Shown here: in pieces, positions 48,284-55,802 of the stretch
Numbering within the stretch: the first letter of the stretch is position 1
Layout: each line of letters begins with the position of its first letter
IMG/VR virus record: IMGVR_UViG_3300010371_000036
Span: 1-64,000 of that record
Origin: a virus
Length of the DNA stretch: 64,000 bases
Strand: one strand, 5' to 3'
Made by a program: the position numbers and the translations under genes
The notes under the pieces: model-generated
Databases searched by the model: none
Told to the model about the DNA's origin: nothing
Seen by the model: the letters and a program-made list of their open reading frames with translations, nothing else

Positions 48284-48975
48284 GCGACGCGAAGCCGATG
48301 ACGCCCGAGGACCTGGCGATCGCCTTGCGCCAGCGCGCCGATGCCCGTTTCGTCGGGCACGTGAACACGGCCCTCATGCTGCAAGCCGCCGACGCGTGCG
48401 CCGAGCTCGCGCGTCTCAAGGCCGCGGTGCCGGCGGATGTGGCGGGGCTGGTGGAGGAGCTGCGCGAGCTTCGCGACTACCGCCCGATCGCCGAAGGTCC
48501 TCCGCCGGGCGTGCGGCACATTGCGTCCGGCGCCGCCGACAAGCTCGAGGCGCTGGCCCGCGAGAATGTGGAGCTGCGGCAATCAATTGTGCGCGGGGCA
48601 GACCAACTTCAAGCCGCCTTGAAGCACCATGACCATACTCTAAAGCTCGAAGTCGCGAAGCGGGCGAGCCTTCTCGCCAGCGCGCAGCGAAACGATGGCC
48701 GCATCGTGTGCACATGTGACCACCGAGGCGGCGCGCCGTGCCGCCTCCACGCTGACCTCGACTCCGCCGCCCGCAACCTCCTCGCGCGTCTCGAGGCGCT
48801 GGAGAAGGCGCGCTCTGCCCTCGACCGGCTCCGGGTCGTAAAGGTCGCCGGATGCCTTTGCTGCAACCCAGAGTACTGCGGCGACTGCGGGCCGTGCCCG
48901 AAGTGCGAGGCGGACGCCTCGATCGACGCCCTCGCGAAGCTCGACGGCGGAACGGGCGGGGAGAAGAAGACATGA
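48280..48975 (+). CDS. Coiled-coil protein with C-terminal Cys cluster
   Basis: 231 residues from GTG 48280 (GTGA overlap). Helical, with CTCDHRGGAPCRLH in the middle and CLCCNPEYCGDCGPCPKCEA near the C-terminus, which should bind zinc. ATGA overlap with the next gene. No family recognised. Confidence 0.64.
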   Translation: MSDAKPMTPEDLAIALRQRADARFVGHVNTALMLQAADACAELARLKAAVPADVAGLVEELRELRDYRPIAEGPPPGVRHIASGAADKLEALARENVELRQSIVRGADQLQAALKHHDHTLKLEVAKRASLLASAQRNDGRIVCTCDHRGGAPCRLHADLDSAARNLLARLEALEKARSALDRLRVVKVAGCLCCNPEYCGDCGPCPKCEADASIDALAKLDGGTGGEKKT

Positions 48976-49259
48976 TCACCTGGGAGCGCATCGCCCGCGC
49001 CGCCGCGAGAGCCGGATGGAAACCCGTCCCCCCGACGCTCCTCGATCGCCTCCGCGCCTCTCTCGCCCGAGAGCCCGACACGACGCCGTGGCTCCTCGGC
49101 TACCGGTGCTCCTGCGGCCACGTCGAAGAGCGGCGCGTCCCGAAGCACGAGCGAGTCCTAATCCGCCCGTTCCGTAACCTCGCGGCGCGAGCTCACCTCC
49201 GCGACGCCTGCCCGTTCGCGGACGGCGTGGTCGAGGAGATCGACCGGGCGGCGCCGTGA
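48972..49259 (+). CDS. Hypothetical protein with Cys pair
   Basis: 95 residues. MITWERIARAAARAGWKPVP, GYRCSCGHVEERRVPKHERV, AHLRDACPFADGVVEEIDRA. CSCGH and a later C/H suggest a zinc site. No family recognised. Confidence 0.6.
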   Translation: MITWERIARAAARAGWKPVPPTLLDRLRASLAREPDTTPWLLGYRCSCGHVEERRVPKHERVLIRPFRNLAARAHLRDACPFADGVVEEIDRAAP

Positions 49260-49284
49260 GCCGGGTACCCGAGGGGGACCTCGA

Positions 49285-49371
49285 GTGAGCCCCGCGCGCC
49301 GGCGCGACCTCGCCATCTTGAGGGCGGCGCTCGCGTTCTTCGCGGCCTGCCTCGCCTGGTACCTCCGCTAG
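49285..49371 (+). CDS. 28-residue membrane peptide
   Basis: GTG 49285 gives MSPARRRDLAILRAALAFFA then ACLAWYLR: basic start, one hydrophobic helix. It overlaps a 10-residue ORF upstream (GTGA) and its TAG shares the bases CTAG with the stop of the convergent endolysin gene. Possible small holin-like peptide by position, not proven. Confidence 0.42.
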   Translation: MSPARRRDLAILRAALAFFAACLAWYLR

Positions 49372-50006
49372 GCCGCGCGGGCGAAGGAGGGGACCTCGCC
49401 CTTCATGTCCGGGGCGACGACGTTCGGGTCGAAGCGCGTCCCGGCGAGGGAGATCTCCGCCGCCTGGTGCATCGCGCAGCCGCGGACGGCGACCGCGCGG
49501 TGTCCGGCGTCCGACCCGTAGGAGTCGAAGCCACGGAGCTCGTAGAGGTCCGTCGCCGAGAGTGGGACCCGGAAGCCGACGTAGAGGCCGGCGCGGTAGC
49601 CGTGGGCGAGGACGAGGGTCTGCCACGCGTCGGCGAAGGCGAGCGTCGCCGCCCGCGTCCCGCCGATCCCCTCTAAGTCGAGGAAGATGTGCGCGCCCGC
49701 CGGGTAGCCGACCGCCTTCGCGGCGAGGCAGGCGGCGTCGGCGTCCGTCGCCCCGCTGTGCGCGCCCGGGTCCCAGCCCTCGAAGCGCGGGTGCTGGTAG
49801 AGCCAGCACGCGAGGCCCTTGCCGAGGATCCGCTCGAACTCCCCGGGCGAGATGTCGAAGCGGGCCGAGACGCCCGGGAGGTTGACGTACCGGCCGATGC
49901 CGAGGGCGCCGCGGGCGATGGCGGCGTCGAGGACGGCGTCGGAGCACGGCGCGTTCGTGTCGAGGTAGAGGCCGGGGACGGCGGGACGGGCGAGGGCGGC
50001 GAGCAT
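49368..50006 (-). CDS. DUF1906 glycoside-hydrolase-like endolysin
   Basis: 212 residues from ATG 50006 with AGGAGG 5 bases upstream. Domain order GLYLDTNAPCSDAVLDAAIA, GIGRYVNLPG, ITPGEFERILG-type helix, GLACWLYQHPRFEGW, AGAHIFLDLEG, GYRAGLYVGFRVP matches the Rv2525c/DUF1906 glycoside-hydrolase-like fold of phage endolysins. Acidic residues of LYLD and FLDLEG are likely catalytic. Degrades peptidoglycan for lysis; lacks a recognisable cell-wall binding domain. Confidence 0.8.
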   Translation of the reverse strand: MLAALARPAVPGLYLDTNAPCSDAVLDAAIARGALGIGRYVNLPGVSARFDISPGEFERILGKGLACWLYQHPRFEGWDPGAHSGATDADAACLAAKAVGYPAGAHIFLDLEGIGGTRAATLAFADAWQTLVLAHGYRAGLYVGFRVPLSATDLYELRGFDSYGSDAGHRAVAVRGCAMHQAAEISLAGTRFDPNVVAPDMKGEVPSFARAA

Positions 50007-50015
50007 GGGGACCTC

Positions 50016-51916
50016 CTAGAAGCTGAGGGGGAGATCGGGAACGACTCCTCGGCGACGCCGTTCTGGGTCGGCGACGGGCCCGACGCGACGACCCGGATGA
50101 CGCCCGTCGTCCCCGGCATGGGGGAGGGGACGACGACGTCGGCGTGGTAGGCCCCGGTCCCGTCGCGGGAGACTACGGGGACGGTCGTCGTGCCGTTCGG
50201 CCAGTGCGCGAGCGCGGTGACGCTCGGCGGGTCGGCGGCGACCCCGAGCTGGAGGATCGTCACCGAGAAGCGGATCGACTGCCCGGGCTTGTACATGGTC
50301 GGGTCTCGCGTGAGGGTGATGACGAGCGCCGGCGCGTCGGTGACGGCGAGGGCGAGCGCGGCGACGGCGGCGACCGCGATCGCTAGGGCGGCGGCGTCGG
50401 CGACGGAGACGGCGAGCGCCGGCGCGTCGGTGACGGAGAGGCTGTAGGGGGAGTCGACGCCCCCGGAGATCGCGCTCACCCCGACCCGGGCGACGGCCCG
50501 CGCCCCCGCCGCGCCGATCGTCGTCGAGACGTCCGGGTCGACGTTCCCGACCCGGGCGACGGCGCGGGCCCCGGCGACCTGGGGATAGACTCCGGGCGCC
50601 ACGGCGCCTGGGCGGGCCGCGGCGCGGCGCCCGGTCACCAGGGCGGTAACGGAGCCCTGGACCTGGGCGGACGCCGTCCCGGGGCGCGCAGAGGCCGCGG
50701 CGCCGGTCGGGGACGGCCTCGCCCCGGCGGTCGCCGCGGGGGAGCCCGGGCGGGTCGCGGAGATCGCCCCGGAGGGCGTCGCTCGCGCCGTCGCGGTGAC
50801 GGCCGCGGCGCCGGGGCGGGCGGACCTCTGGGCGCCCGCGACGTTCGCCGTCGTCGAGCCGCTGGCGGAGACCGCGGGGGAACCGACGCGGGCGGTCGCC
50901 GTCGCGCCCGCGACCGAGCGCGTGACGCCGGCGAGGACGGTCGCCGACCCGGGGCGCGCCGCGGCGGTCGCGCCGGAGGGCGTCGCCCGGGCGGTCGCCG
51001 TCGCTGAGGGGGAGCCGGGTCGGGAGGAGGCGACGGCGCCGGCCGTCGCGGTCGCGACCTTAGCGAGCACCGCTCCGGGGCGGGAGGAGGCGGTGGCGCC
51101 GGCGACGGAGACCGACGCGTCGACGCGGACCGCGGGCGTCCCCGGCCGGGAGGACTTCTGAGCGCCCGCGACCGAGGCGAGCGACGTCCCGGTCTGGCTC
51201 GAGGCGCCCGGCCGGGAGGACTTCTGAGCGCCGGCGATCTGCGGCGCGACGCCGGCGACGGCCGTCCCGGGGCGGGCGGAGACCTGGGCGCCCGTCGCGT
51301 TCGCCGTCGCGTTCGCCGAGCTCGAGATCGCGAGCGTGACGAGGACGATCTGCCAGAAGCCCGAGGTACACGTCGCCGTCGCGTTGTAGGTACCCGTCGA
51401 GGTGACGTTCTGGTCCTCGAGCTCCGTCCCGAACCCGTAGCTCGCGCCGTTCAGCGTGTAGCCCGTCCCGGCGGCGACGCCACTCGCGAACGCGATGTGA
51501 GCGAAGAGGAGCTCGTTCGCGCTCGTCGTGACGACGTTGCCCGAGTTGATCGACGCGGAGTTCCCGTTCGCGCTCGCCGTCTTGTCGAAAGCGACGGTCC
51601 CGGTGAAGCTGTACTCCGCGACGGAGATGTCCATCCCCGTCGAGCTCGTCGACGTCGCCGTGATGGTCGTCGACCCACCGACGGCGAGGACGCAGAGGAA
51701 GATCGCCTGGTAGACGTTCCCGAAGAGGACGTTCGTCCCGCCGATCCGCGTATACGTGTTGCTCGCGCCGTGATTGTCCGTCGGCGTGTTGATCGCGTGG
51801 TCGGAGCGGACCGAGACGAGGACGAAGTTCCCGGCCGTCAGCGTCCCGGTCGCCGAGATGGTCGGCGTCCCGACCTGCGCCGGCGCGATGCGCTGGACGC
51901 GCGTGGCCCCGGGCAC
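50016..51916 (-). CDS. Repeat-rich tail fibre-like protein with apparent 3' frameshift
   Basis: GTG 51916. Residues 1-200 form a beta-rich domain (MPGATRVQRIAPAQVGTPTI onward). Then about 15 Ala/Gly-rich repeats like VAGATASSRPGSPAV, a block of VTDAPALAVSVADAAALAIA repeats, and a C-terminal Ig-like segment (KPGQSIRFSVTILQLGVAAD). In the annotated frame translation would run on to 49673, through the endolysin, in shadow composition. Shifting by one base at the G5 run 50027-50031 gives a natural end at TAG 50016-50018, within the endolysin Shine-Dalgarno region. Programmed -1 shift or sequence error. Confidence 0.65.
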
Positions 51917-51919
51917 GCG

Positions 51920-52156
51920 CTAGGTCCCGTCGTCCGGGGACCAGGGCGCGCCGTCGAGCGTCCAGGAGAGCTCGAGGCCGAGCTCCGCGGCGATCGCGCG
52001 CTGCCCGGCGACCCAGGCGTCGGCGCGCTCGTCGTGCCCGTCCCCGTACGAGGTGAGCGTCGAGCGCCAGAGGGCGGGCGGGCCCCACGGGCTCTTCACC
52101 GCGTAGGGCTCGCCGTCCTTCGTCGCCGTCACGGCGTAGTGGCGCTCGTCGGGCAC
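51920..52156 (-). CDS. Hypothetical protein
   Basis: 78 residues, MPDERHYAVTATKDGEPYAV, WRSTLTSYGDGHDERADAWV, LGLELSWTLDGAPWSPDDGT. Four bases separate its stop from the fibre start. Expressed with the tail fibre genes. No family recognised. Confidence 0.6.
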   Translation of the reverse strand: MPDERHYAVTATKDGEPYAVKSPWGPPALWRSTLTSYGDGHDERADAWVAGQRAIAAELGLELSWTLDGAPWSPDDGT

Positions 52157-52181
52157 GCTCAGCCTCGTTTCTTTCTACGGA

Positions 52182-52733
52182 TTATCCGGAGGCGCGGCTC
52201 TTCCCCGAGAGGATGCGGGAGATCGCGCTCTGCGTGACGCCGAACTCGGAGGCGAGTTCGCTCTGGAGTACGCCGCCGGAGGCGTACCGCGTTCTCACGT
52301 CGAGGACCTGCGCCGTCGTGAGCTTCGAGGCGGCGCAGCGCTCGCCGCGCGGGCGGCTCTCCGGGTGCGTGTGTGCACCGTTCCGATCGCCGCGGGCGAC
52401 ACGCTCCGGGTGTCGCCGGCTCCAGTGGTCGTCGCCTCTCGGGCTACGGCCCTTCGACGCCATGTCCGCGTTATTATCCGCCCTCGTCCCGAGGAAGAGG
52501 TGGGCCGGGTTCACGCACGGCGGGTTATCACACCGGTGGAGGACGCAGCGCCCTCCCGTCGAACCGTGGGTGAGCGTCCACGCACCGACGTGGGCCAGGA
52601 CGACGCGACCTTCGAGCGTCGCGCGTCCGTAGCCCTTCTTCATCGGTGGCCCGGTCCAGAGCCAGCACTCGTCAGGGCCGCGTCGGTCTACGCGTTCCCA
52701 GAAATCAGCAACCGTCGTTCGCCGTCCTCGCAT
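52182..52733 (-). CDS. HNH homing-type endonuclease
   Basis: 183 residues from ATG 52733. [40 protein letters not shown] (HNH), then [20 protein letters not shown] and short [11 protein letters not shown] repeats, and a C-terminal helix-turn-helix ([20 protein letters not shown]). Same layout as the enzyme at 8.0-8.7 kb, so the two are related. Inserted between tail-fibre genes. Confidence 0.88.
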   Translation of the reverse strand: MRGRRTTVADFWERVDRRGPDECWLWTGPPMKKGYGRATLEGRVVLAHVGAWTLTHGSTGGRCVLHRCDNPPCVNPAHLFLGTRADNNADMASKGRSPRGDDHWSRRHPERVARGDRNGAHTHPESRPRGERCAASKLTTAQVLDVRTRYASGGVLQSELASEFGVTQSAISRILSGKSRASG

Positions 52734-52775
52734 GCGCAAACAATATGCGCACTTGAATAGGGCGACTAGGTTTCA

Positions 52776-53198
52776 TTAATTCTGGAGCCCAAATTGGGTC
52801 GCCATGTGGACGGTGAACGTCCCGGCGGTCGACGTGAAGGAGCCGCCGAAGTCGTTCAGCCAGTAGAGGTTGTCCGCCGACGCCGCGCCGCCGCGGTGCT
52901 TGTAGACGACCCCGTACGCCGCGGTGATGGTCGCCGTCGTCCAGACGGCGTCCGCGGTGTTGTAGAGCTCGAGGTCGGAGTTCCCGCTCGCCGCCGTCAG
53001 CGTGATCGTCACGGCCTGGCCGCCCGCGGTGTACCCCGTGCCCGTGATCTCGTTGGTGATGTCGCTCCGCTTCGCGTGCGCGCTCTTGCTCGGCGTGTAC
53101 GAGGAGGTCGTGAGCATCTCGTAGACCGTGTCCGACGACGGCGTGACGAGCCCCTGCGCCATGTCGTGCCAGAAGGAGTCGAAGAAGATGGTGGCCAT
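52776..53198 (-). CDS. Structural protein, tail-fibre-like
   Basis: 140 residues. MATIFFDSFWHDMAQGLVTP, TSSYTPSKSAHAKRSDITNE, AVTITLTAASGNSDLELYNT, ending GTFTVHMATQFGLQN. Beta-strand-rich with Thr/Ser, typical of phage tail accessory or decoration proteins. ATG overlaps the previous stop (TAATG). Confidence 0.62.
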   Translation of the reverse strand: MATIFFDSFWHDMAQGLVTPSSDTVYEMLTTSSYTPSKSAHAKRSDITNEITGTGYTAGGQAVTITLTAASGNSDLELYNTADAVWTTATITAAYGVVYKHRGGAASADNLYWLNDFGGSFTSTAGTFTVHMATQFGLQN

Positions 53199-53599
53199 TA
53201 GCTACCGCCCCCGCTCGCCGCGGCGATCGCGTCCTTCGCCGAGACCTGGGCACCCTCGACCTCGACGGTGATGTGCTGCTGCCGCGCCTCGCCCGAGCCG
53301 AGCGCGGAGGCGAGCGAGCGGGCCGCCTCGATGAAGAGCGTCGTCTTCCGCTGGACCGCCTGGGGCGACTTGTGGAGGTGAACGGCGCCGGGTACGCCGA
53401 TGTGCCTCTCTGCGTGGATGCTCGACGCCGTGTAGCCCTCGAGAGCCTTCCGCGCGTCGTCCTCCCAGCCGGCGCGCTCGGCGTCCGAGAGGTCGTCGTA
53501 CGCGGGGACCGGGTCCTCGCCGCTCCCGTCGGCGAACGCGGCGATCGCCCCGTAGGCGAACCGGGCGCAGAGGGGGATCCGCTTGTCGTTACTGGCCAT
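53198..53599 (-). CDS. Hypothetical protein
   Basis: 133 residues, MASNDKRIPLCARFAYGAIA, YDDLSDAERAGWEDDARKAL, then AQVSAKDAIAAASGGGS. Helical. No family recognised; in the tail region. Confidence 0.62.
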   Translation of the reverse strand: MASNDKRIPLCARFAYGAIAAFADGSGEDPVPAYDDLSDAERAGWEDDARKALEGYTASSIHAERHIGVPGAVHLHKSPQAVQRKTTLFIEAARSLASALGSGEARQQHITVEVEGAQVSAKDAIAAASGGGS

Positions 53600-53602
53600 G
53601 GA

Positions 53603-53890
53603 CTAACCCTGCTTTCTGAACGTGGAGACGAGGAGTTCGGGAGGGATCGAAGCGGCGAACGCGAAGCGCTGACTCGGGTCCTCGAAGCGCATCCCGAGGT
53701 GGTCGGCGACGGCGTCGATCATCGCGGCGGGGAGCGTCCAGACCATGCCGGGGCCGATCGTGCGGAGGGCGCCGCCGGCGTCGCGCTCGACGGCCTCGTA
53801 GGTAACGGTGACGCCGCCCCCCGGCTCGGGGACGGCGCCGACGCGCTGCCACCCGACCTGGGCGACGGGGGGCGGGTTCTCGGTCGGCAT
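53603..53890 (-). CDS. Hypothetical protein
   Basis: 95 residues, MPTENPPPVAQVGWQRVGAV, GVTVTYEAVERDAGGALRTI, MVWTLPAAMIDAVADHLGMR. Mixed alpha/beta. Unknown; grouped with tail genes. Confidence 0.6.
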   Translation of the reverse strand: MPTENPPPVAQVGWQRVGAVPEPGGGVTVTYEAVERDAGGALRTIGPGMVWTLPAAMIDAVADHLGMRFEDPSQRFAFAASIPPELLVSTFRKQG

Positions 53891-53893
53891 CGG

Positions 53894-53968
53894 TCAGGCT
53901 CTCCTCTTCGCGTCGGGGGTCTCGTCGCCCGTGACTTCGTCGTCTCCCGGCCAGTCCGGGACGCTCAG
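53894..53968 (-). CDS. Possible 24-residue peptide with CTG start
   Basis: Fills the gap between two genes in an otherwise gapless array. CTG overlaps the preceding stop in the same NTGA style: LSVPDWPGDDEVTGDETPDA then KRRA. The non-standard start makes it uncertain. Confidence 0.25.
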   Translation of the reverse strand: MSVPDWPGDDEVTGDETPDAKRRA

Positions 53969-54159
53969 CCTTTTGGGAGACGGGCGTCCTCGTAGGCGTC
54001 GATCGCCTTCTTCGCGGCGGCGCGGGCCGCCTCGATCGCCTGCTCGCGCGTGAGCCCCGCGTGGTGCGCGTCGTAGAACGCGCGGGCCATGTCCATGACG
54101 GCGGGGAGCTCCTCGACGGCGAGCTCCTCGAGGTCACGGAGAACGGATTCGAGACTCAT
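53965..54159 (-). CDS. Small helical protein
   Basis: 64 residues from ATG 54159 (ATGA overlap). MSLESVLRDLEELAVEELPA, DMARAFYDAHHAGLTREQAI, Ala-rich end. No family recognised; follows the lipoprotein gene. Confidence 0.62.
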   Translation of the reverse strand: MSLESVLRDLEELAVEELPAVMDMARAFYDAHHAGLTREQAIEAARAAAKKAIDAYEDARLPKG

Positions 54160-54452
54160 CGCGTACCTCCGGCGTCGGCGACCGTGACGGGACCCGCGTC
54201 CGTGAAGACGACGCCCCAATACCCGTTCCACGCCGCGGAGACCTTCGCGCGGCACTCGTCGACCTTCGCGCGCCCGGCGTCGGCGTACATGTCGACGCAG
54301 TGGGCCTCGTCGAGCGTCTCCTCGCCGATCTGGAGGTGGTCGAGGGGCGTCATCGGGTCCTGCTGCGGGCAGCCGGTGAGGAGCGCGCAGGCCGCGGCGC
54401 CCGCGCCGTTGACGAGGAGGATGAGTCCGAGCTCATATGCCCAGCGCCTCAC
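54156..54452 (-). CDS. Putative lipoprotein (possible spanin component)
   Basis: 98 residues from GTG 54452 (GTGA overlap). Signal sequence YELGLILLVNGAGAAACALL with lipobox LTGC (25-28), then an exported region (EETLDEAHCVDMYADAGRAK, VDECRAKVSAAWNGYWGVVF). It lies next to a coiled-coil membrane protein, an arrangement seen in lysis cassettes, but the Pro-rich outer-membrane spanin pattern is absent. Confidence 0.6.
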   Translation of the reverse strand: MRRWAYELGLILLVNGAGAAACALLTGCPQQDPMTPLDHLQIGEETLDEAHCVDMYADAGRAKVDECRAKVSAAWNGYWGVVFTDAGPVTVADAGGTR

Positions 54453-55060
54453 GACTTCTCCTCGGTCTTCTCCTCCGCCTGCCGGATCGCGGGCTGGAGC
54501 TGCGTCATCGCGGCGCCGCCGATCGCGATCTCGAGGCCGACGAGCCACCCGGGCTGGTCGATGTGCAAGTACGCCGCGACGAGGGCGAGGGCGCCCGCGC
54601 CGAGCGCGAAGAGCATGGTCTGAACGTTGGGCTTCATCTTCCGTACCTCCACTTTGAATCGGTCGAGTTCGTGGCTCGAGTCGCGCGCCGTCCGGAACGC
54701 CGAGTCGGCGAGCTCCCCGAACCGCTCGAGCGCGTCGTTGGTCTGTCGGGTCCGGAGCTCGACGAGGTCGTGGAGCTCCCGGATGCTCTTGGCCTGCGCC
54801 TGCGCCGCCTTCGTGAGCTCCGCGACCGAGGAGGCGACGCTCCGGATCAGGGCGGCATGCTCCTTGTGCGCCCTCTCCGCGTCCTGCCGGTACCGGCCGA
54901 CCTCCCCCATCATCTCGCCGAGGGTCCCGTCGACCTCCTCGAAGCGCTTGCGGAAGTGCCGGCAGTCGTTGTGGACCTCCTCGAGCAGGACCCGAGAGGC
55001 GGGGAGTTCAACGGGCGTGATCCGGTCCCCGTCGCCGTTGCGGTACGATCCTTCGCTCAT
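54449..55060 (-). CDS. Coiled-coil protein with C-terminal membrane segments (holin-like)
   Basis: 203 residues. Acidic N-terminus, coiled coil (LLEEVHNDCRHFRKRFEEVD through DSSHELDRFKVEVRKMK), then two hydrophobic helices (TMLFALGAGALALVAAYLHI; LVGLEIAIGGAAMT) and a charged end. Placement near endolysin and lipoprotein suggests a lysis role. Not a recognised holin family. Confidence 0.6.
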   Translation of the reverse strand: MSEGSYRNGDGDRITPVELPASRVLLEEVHNDCRHFRKRFEEVDGTLGEMMGEVGRYRQDAERAHKEHAALIRSVASSVAELTKAAQAQAKSIRELHDLVELRTRQTNDALERFGELADSAFRTARDSSHELDRFKVEVRKMKPNVQTMLFALGAGALALVAAYLHIDQPGWLVGLEIAIGGAAMTQLQPAIRQAEEKTEEKS

Positions 55061-55780
55061 TCAGGCCACCGTGATCCCGAAGGTGCTTCCCGCGCCACGA
55101 GCGGCGAGGGAGATCTCCGCGCCAGAGAGGACGCGGTTCCAGACGAGGACCCAGTAGAAGTCCCCCTGCCAGTTCCCGCCGATCCCCTGCCCGATCTGGA
55201 AACCGGCCGTCCCGTCGTCGTTCGTCGCCGCCGTCCCCGACGTGAGGGTCTTCGAGACGTTGTCGATGTAGTACGGCGAGACCGACCCGGAGTGGTACGT
55301 CGCGAGGAGGACGTGGGGCGCCGTATCCCCGACGTACGACGCCGCGTTGTTGTAGCTCGCCTCGTCCGAGTCCGTGTGCCCGGCGTTGTCGTACCGGAGC
55401 GCCCACGACGGAGCGACCGATCGGAACCGGACGATGTCGCCGGTCGTCACGCTCGCGATGTTCGACGTCTGCATGACGACGAGCACCGTCCGGTCGCCGG
55501 CGACGGCGACGGGCGACGTTGAAGCGATGAGCCCCTTACCGGCCGCGATGGTGATCTTCGGCCGGCCCCCGAGCCCGCCGTTCGCCGAGTAGACCGGCGA
55601 GACGCTCGAGGGCGTGAGGACCCGCCCCCCGACGCGGTCGACGAGCTGCGTGACCGCGTTCCCGGGCGCCGTCACCCCCGAGGCGCTGTCGGCCCAGAGG
55701 GCGAGACCGGAGATCGAGCTCGGGTCGAAGTCCGACGAGGATGCGCTCCCGAGCGAGAGGTCGAGATTCGTCTCTGACAT
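55061..55780 (-). CDS. LamG-like (concanavalin-fold) fibre protein
   Basis: 239 residues. ISGLALWADSASGVTAPGNA, GGLGGRPKITIAAGKGLIAS, RTVLVVMQTSNIAS, HVLLATYHSGSVSPYYIDNV, GFQIGQGIGGNWQGDFYWVL, VWNRVLSGAEISLAA: the classical sequence of a LamG / concanavalin-like lectin domain. Similar in organisation to the C-terminal domain of the tailspike next door, so it probably arose by duplication. Receptor or glycan binding expected. Confidence 0.77.
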   Translation of the reverse strand: MSETNLDLSLGSASSSDFDPSSISGLALWADSASGVTAPGNAVTQLVDRVGGRVLTPSSVSPVYSANGGLGGRPKITIAAGKGLIASTSPVAVAGDRTVLVVMQTSNIASVTTGDIVRFRSVAPSWALRYDNAGHTDSDEASYNNAASYVGDTAPHVLLATYHSGSVSPYYIDNVSKTLTSGTAATNDDGTAGFQIGQGIGGNWQGDFYWVLVWNRVLSGAEISLAARGAGSTFGITVA

Positions 55781-55802
55781 CGATTCGTCTCCCGGGCGGG
55801 GA

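Noticed and set aside
49256-49288. 10-residue plus-strand ORF MSRVPEGDLE
   Set aside because: It fits the overlap pattern but is too short to support, so it was left out as a gene.
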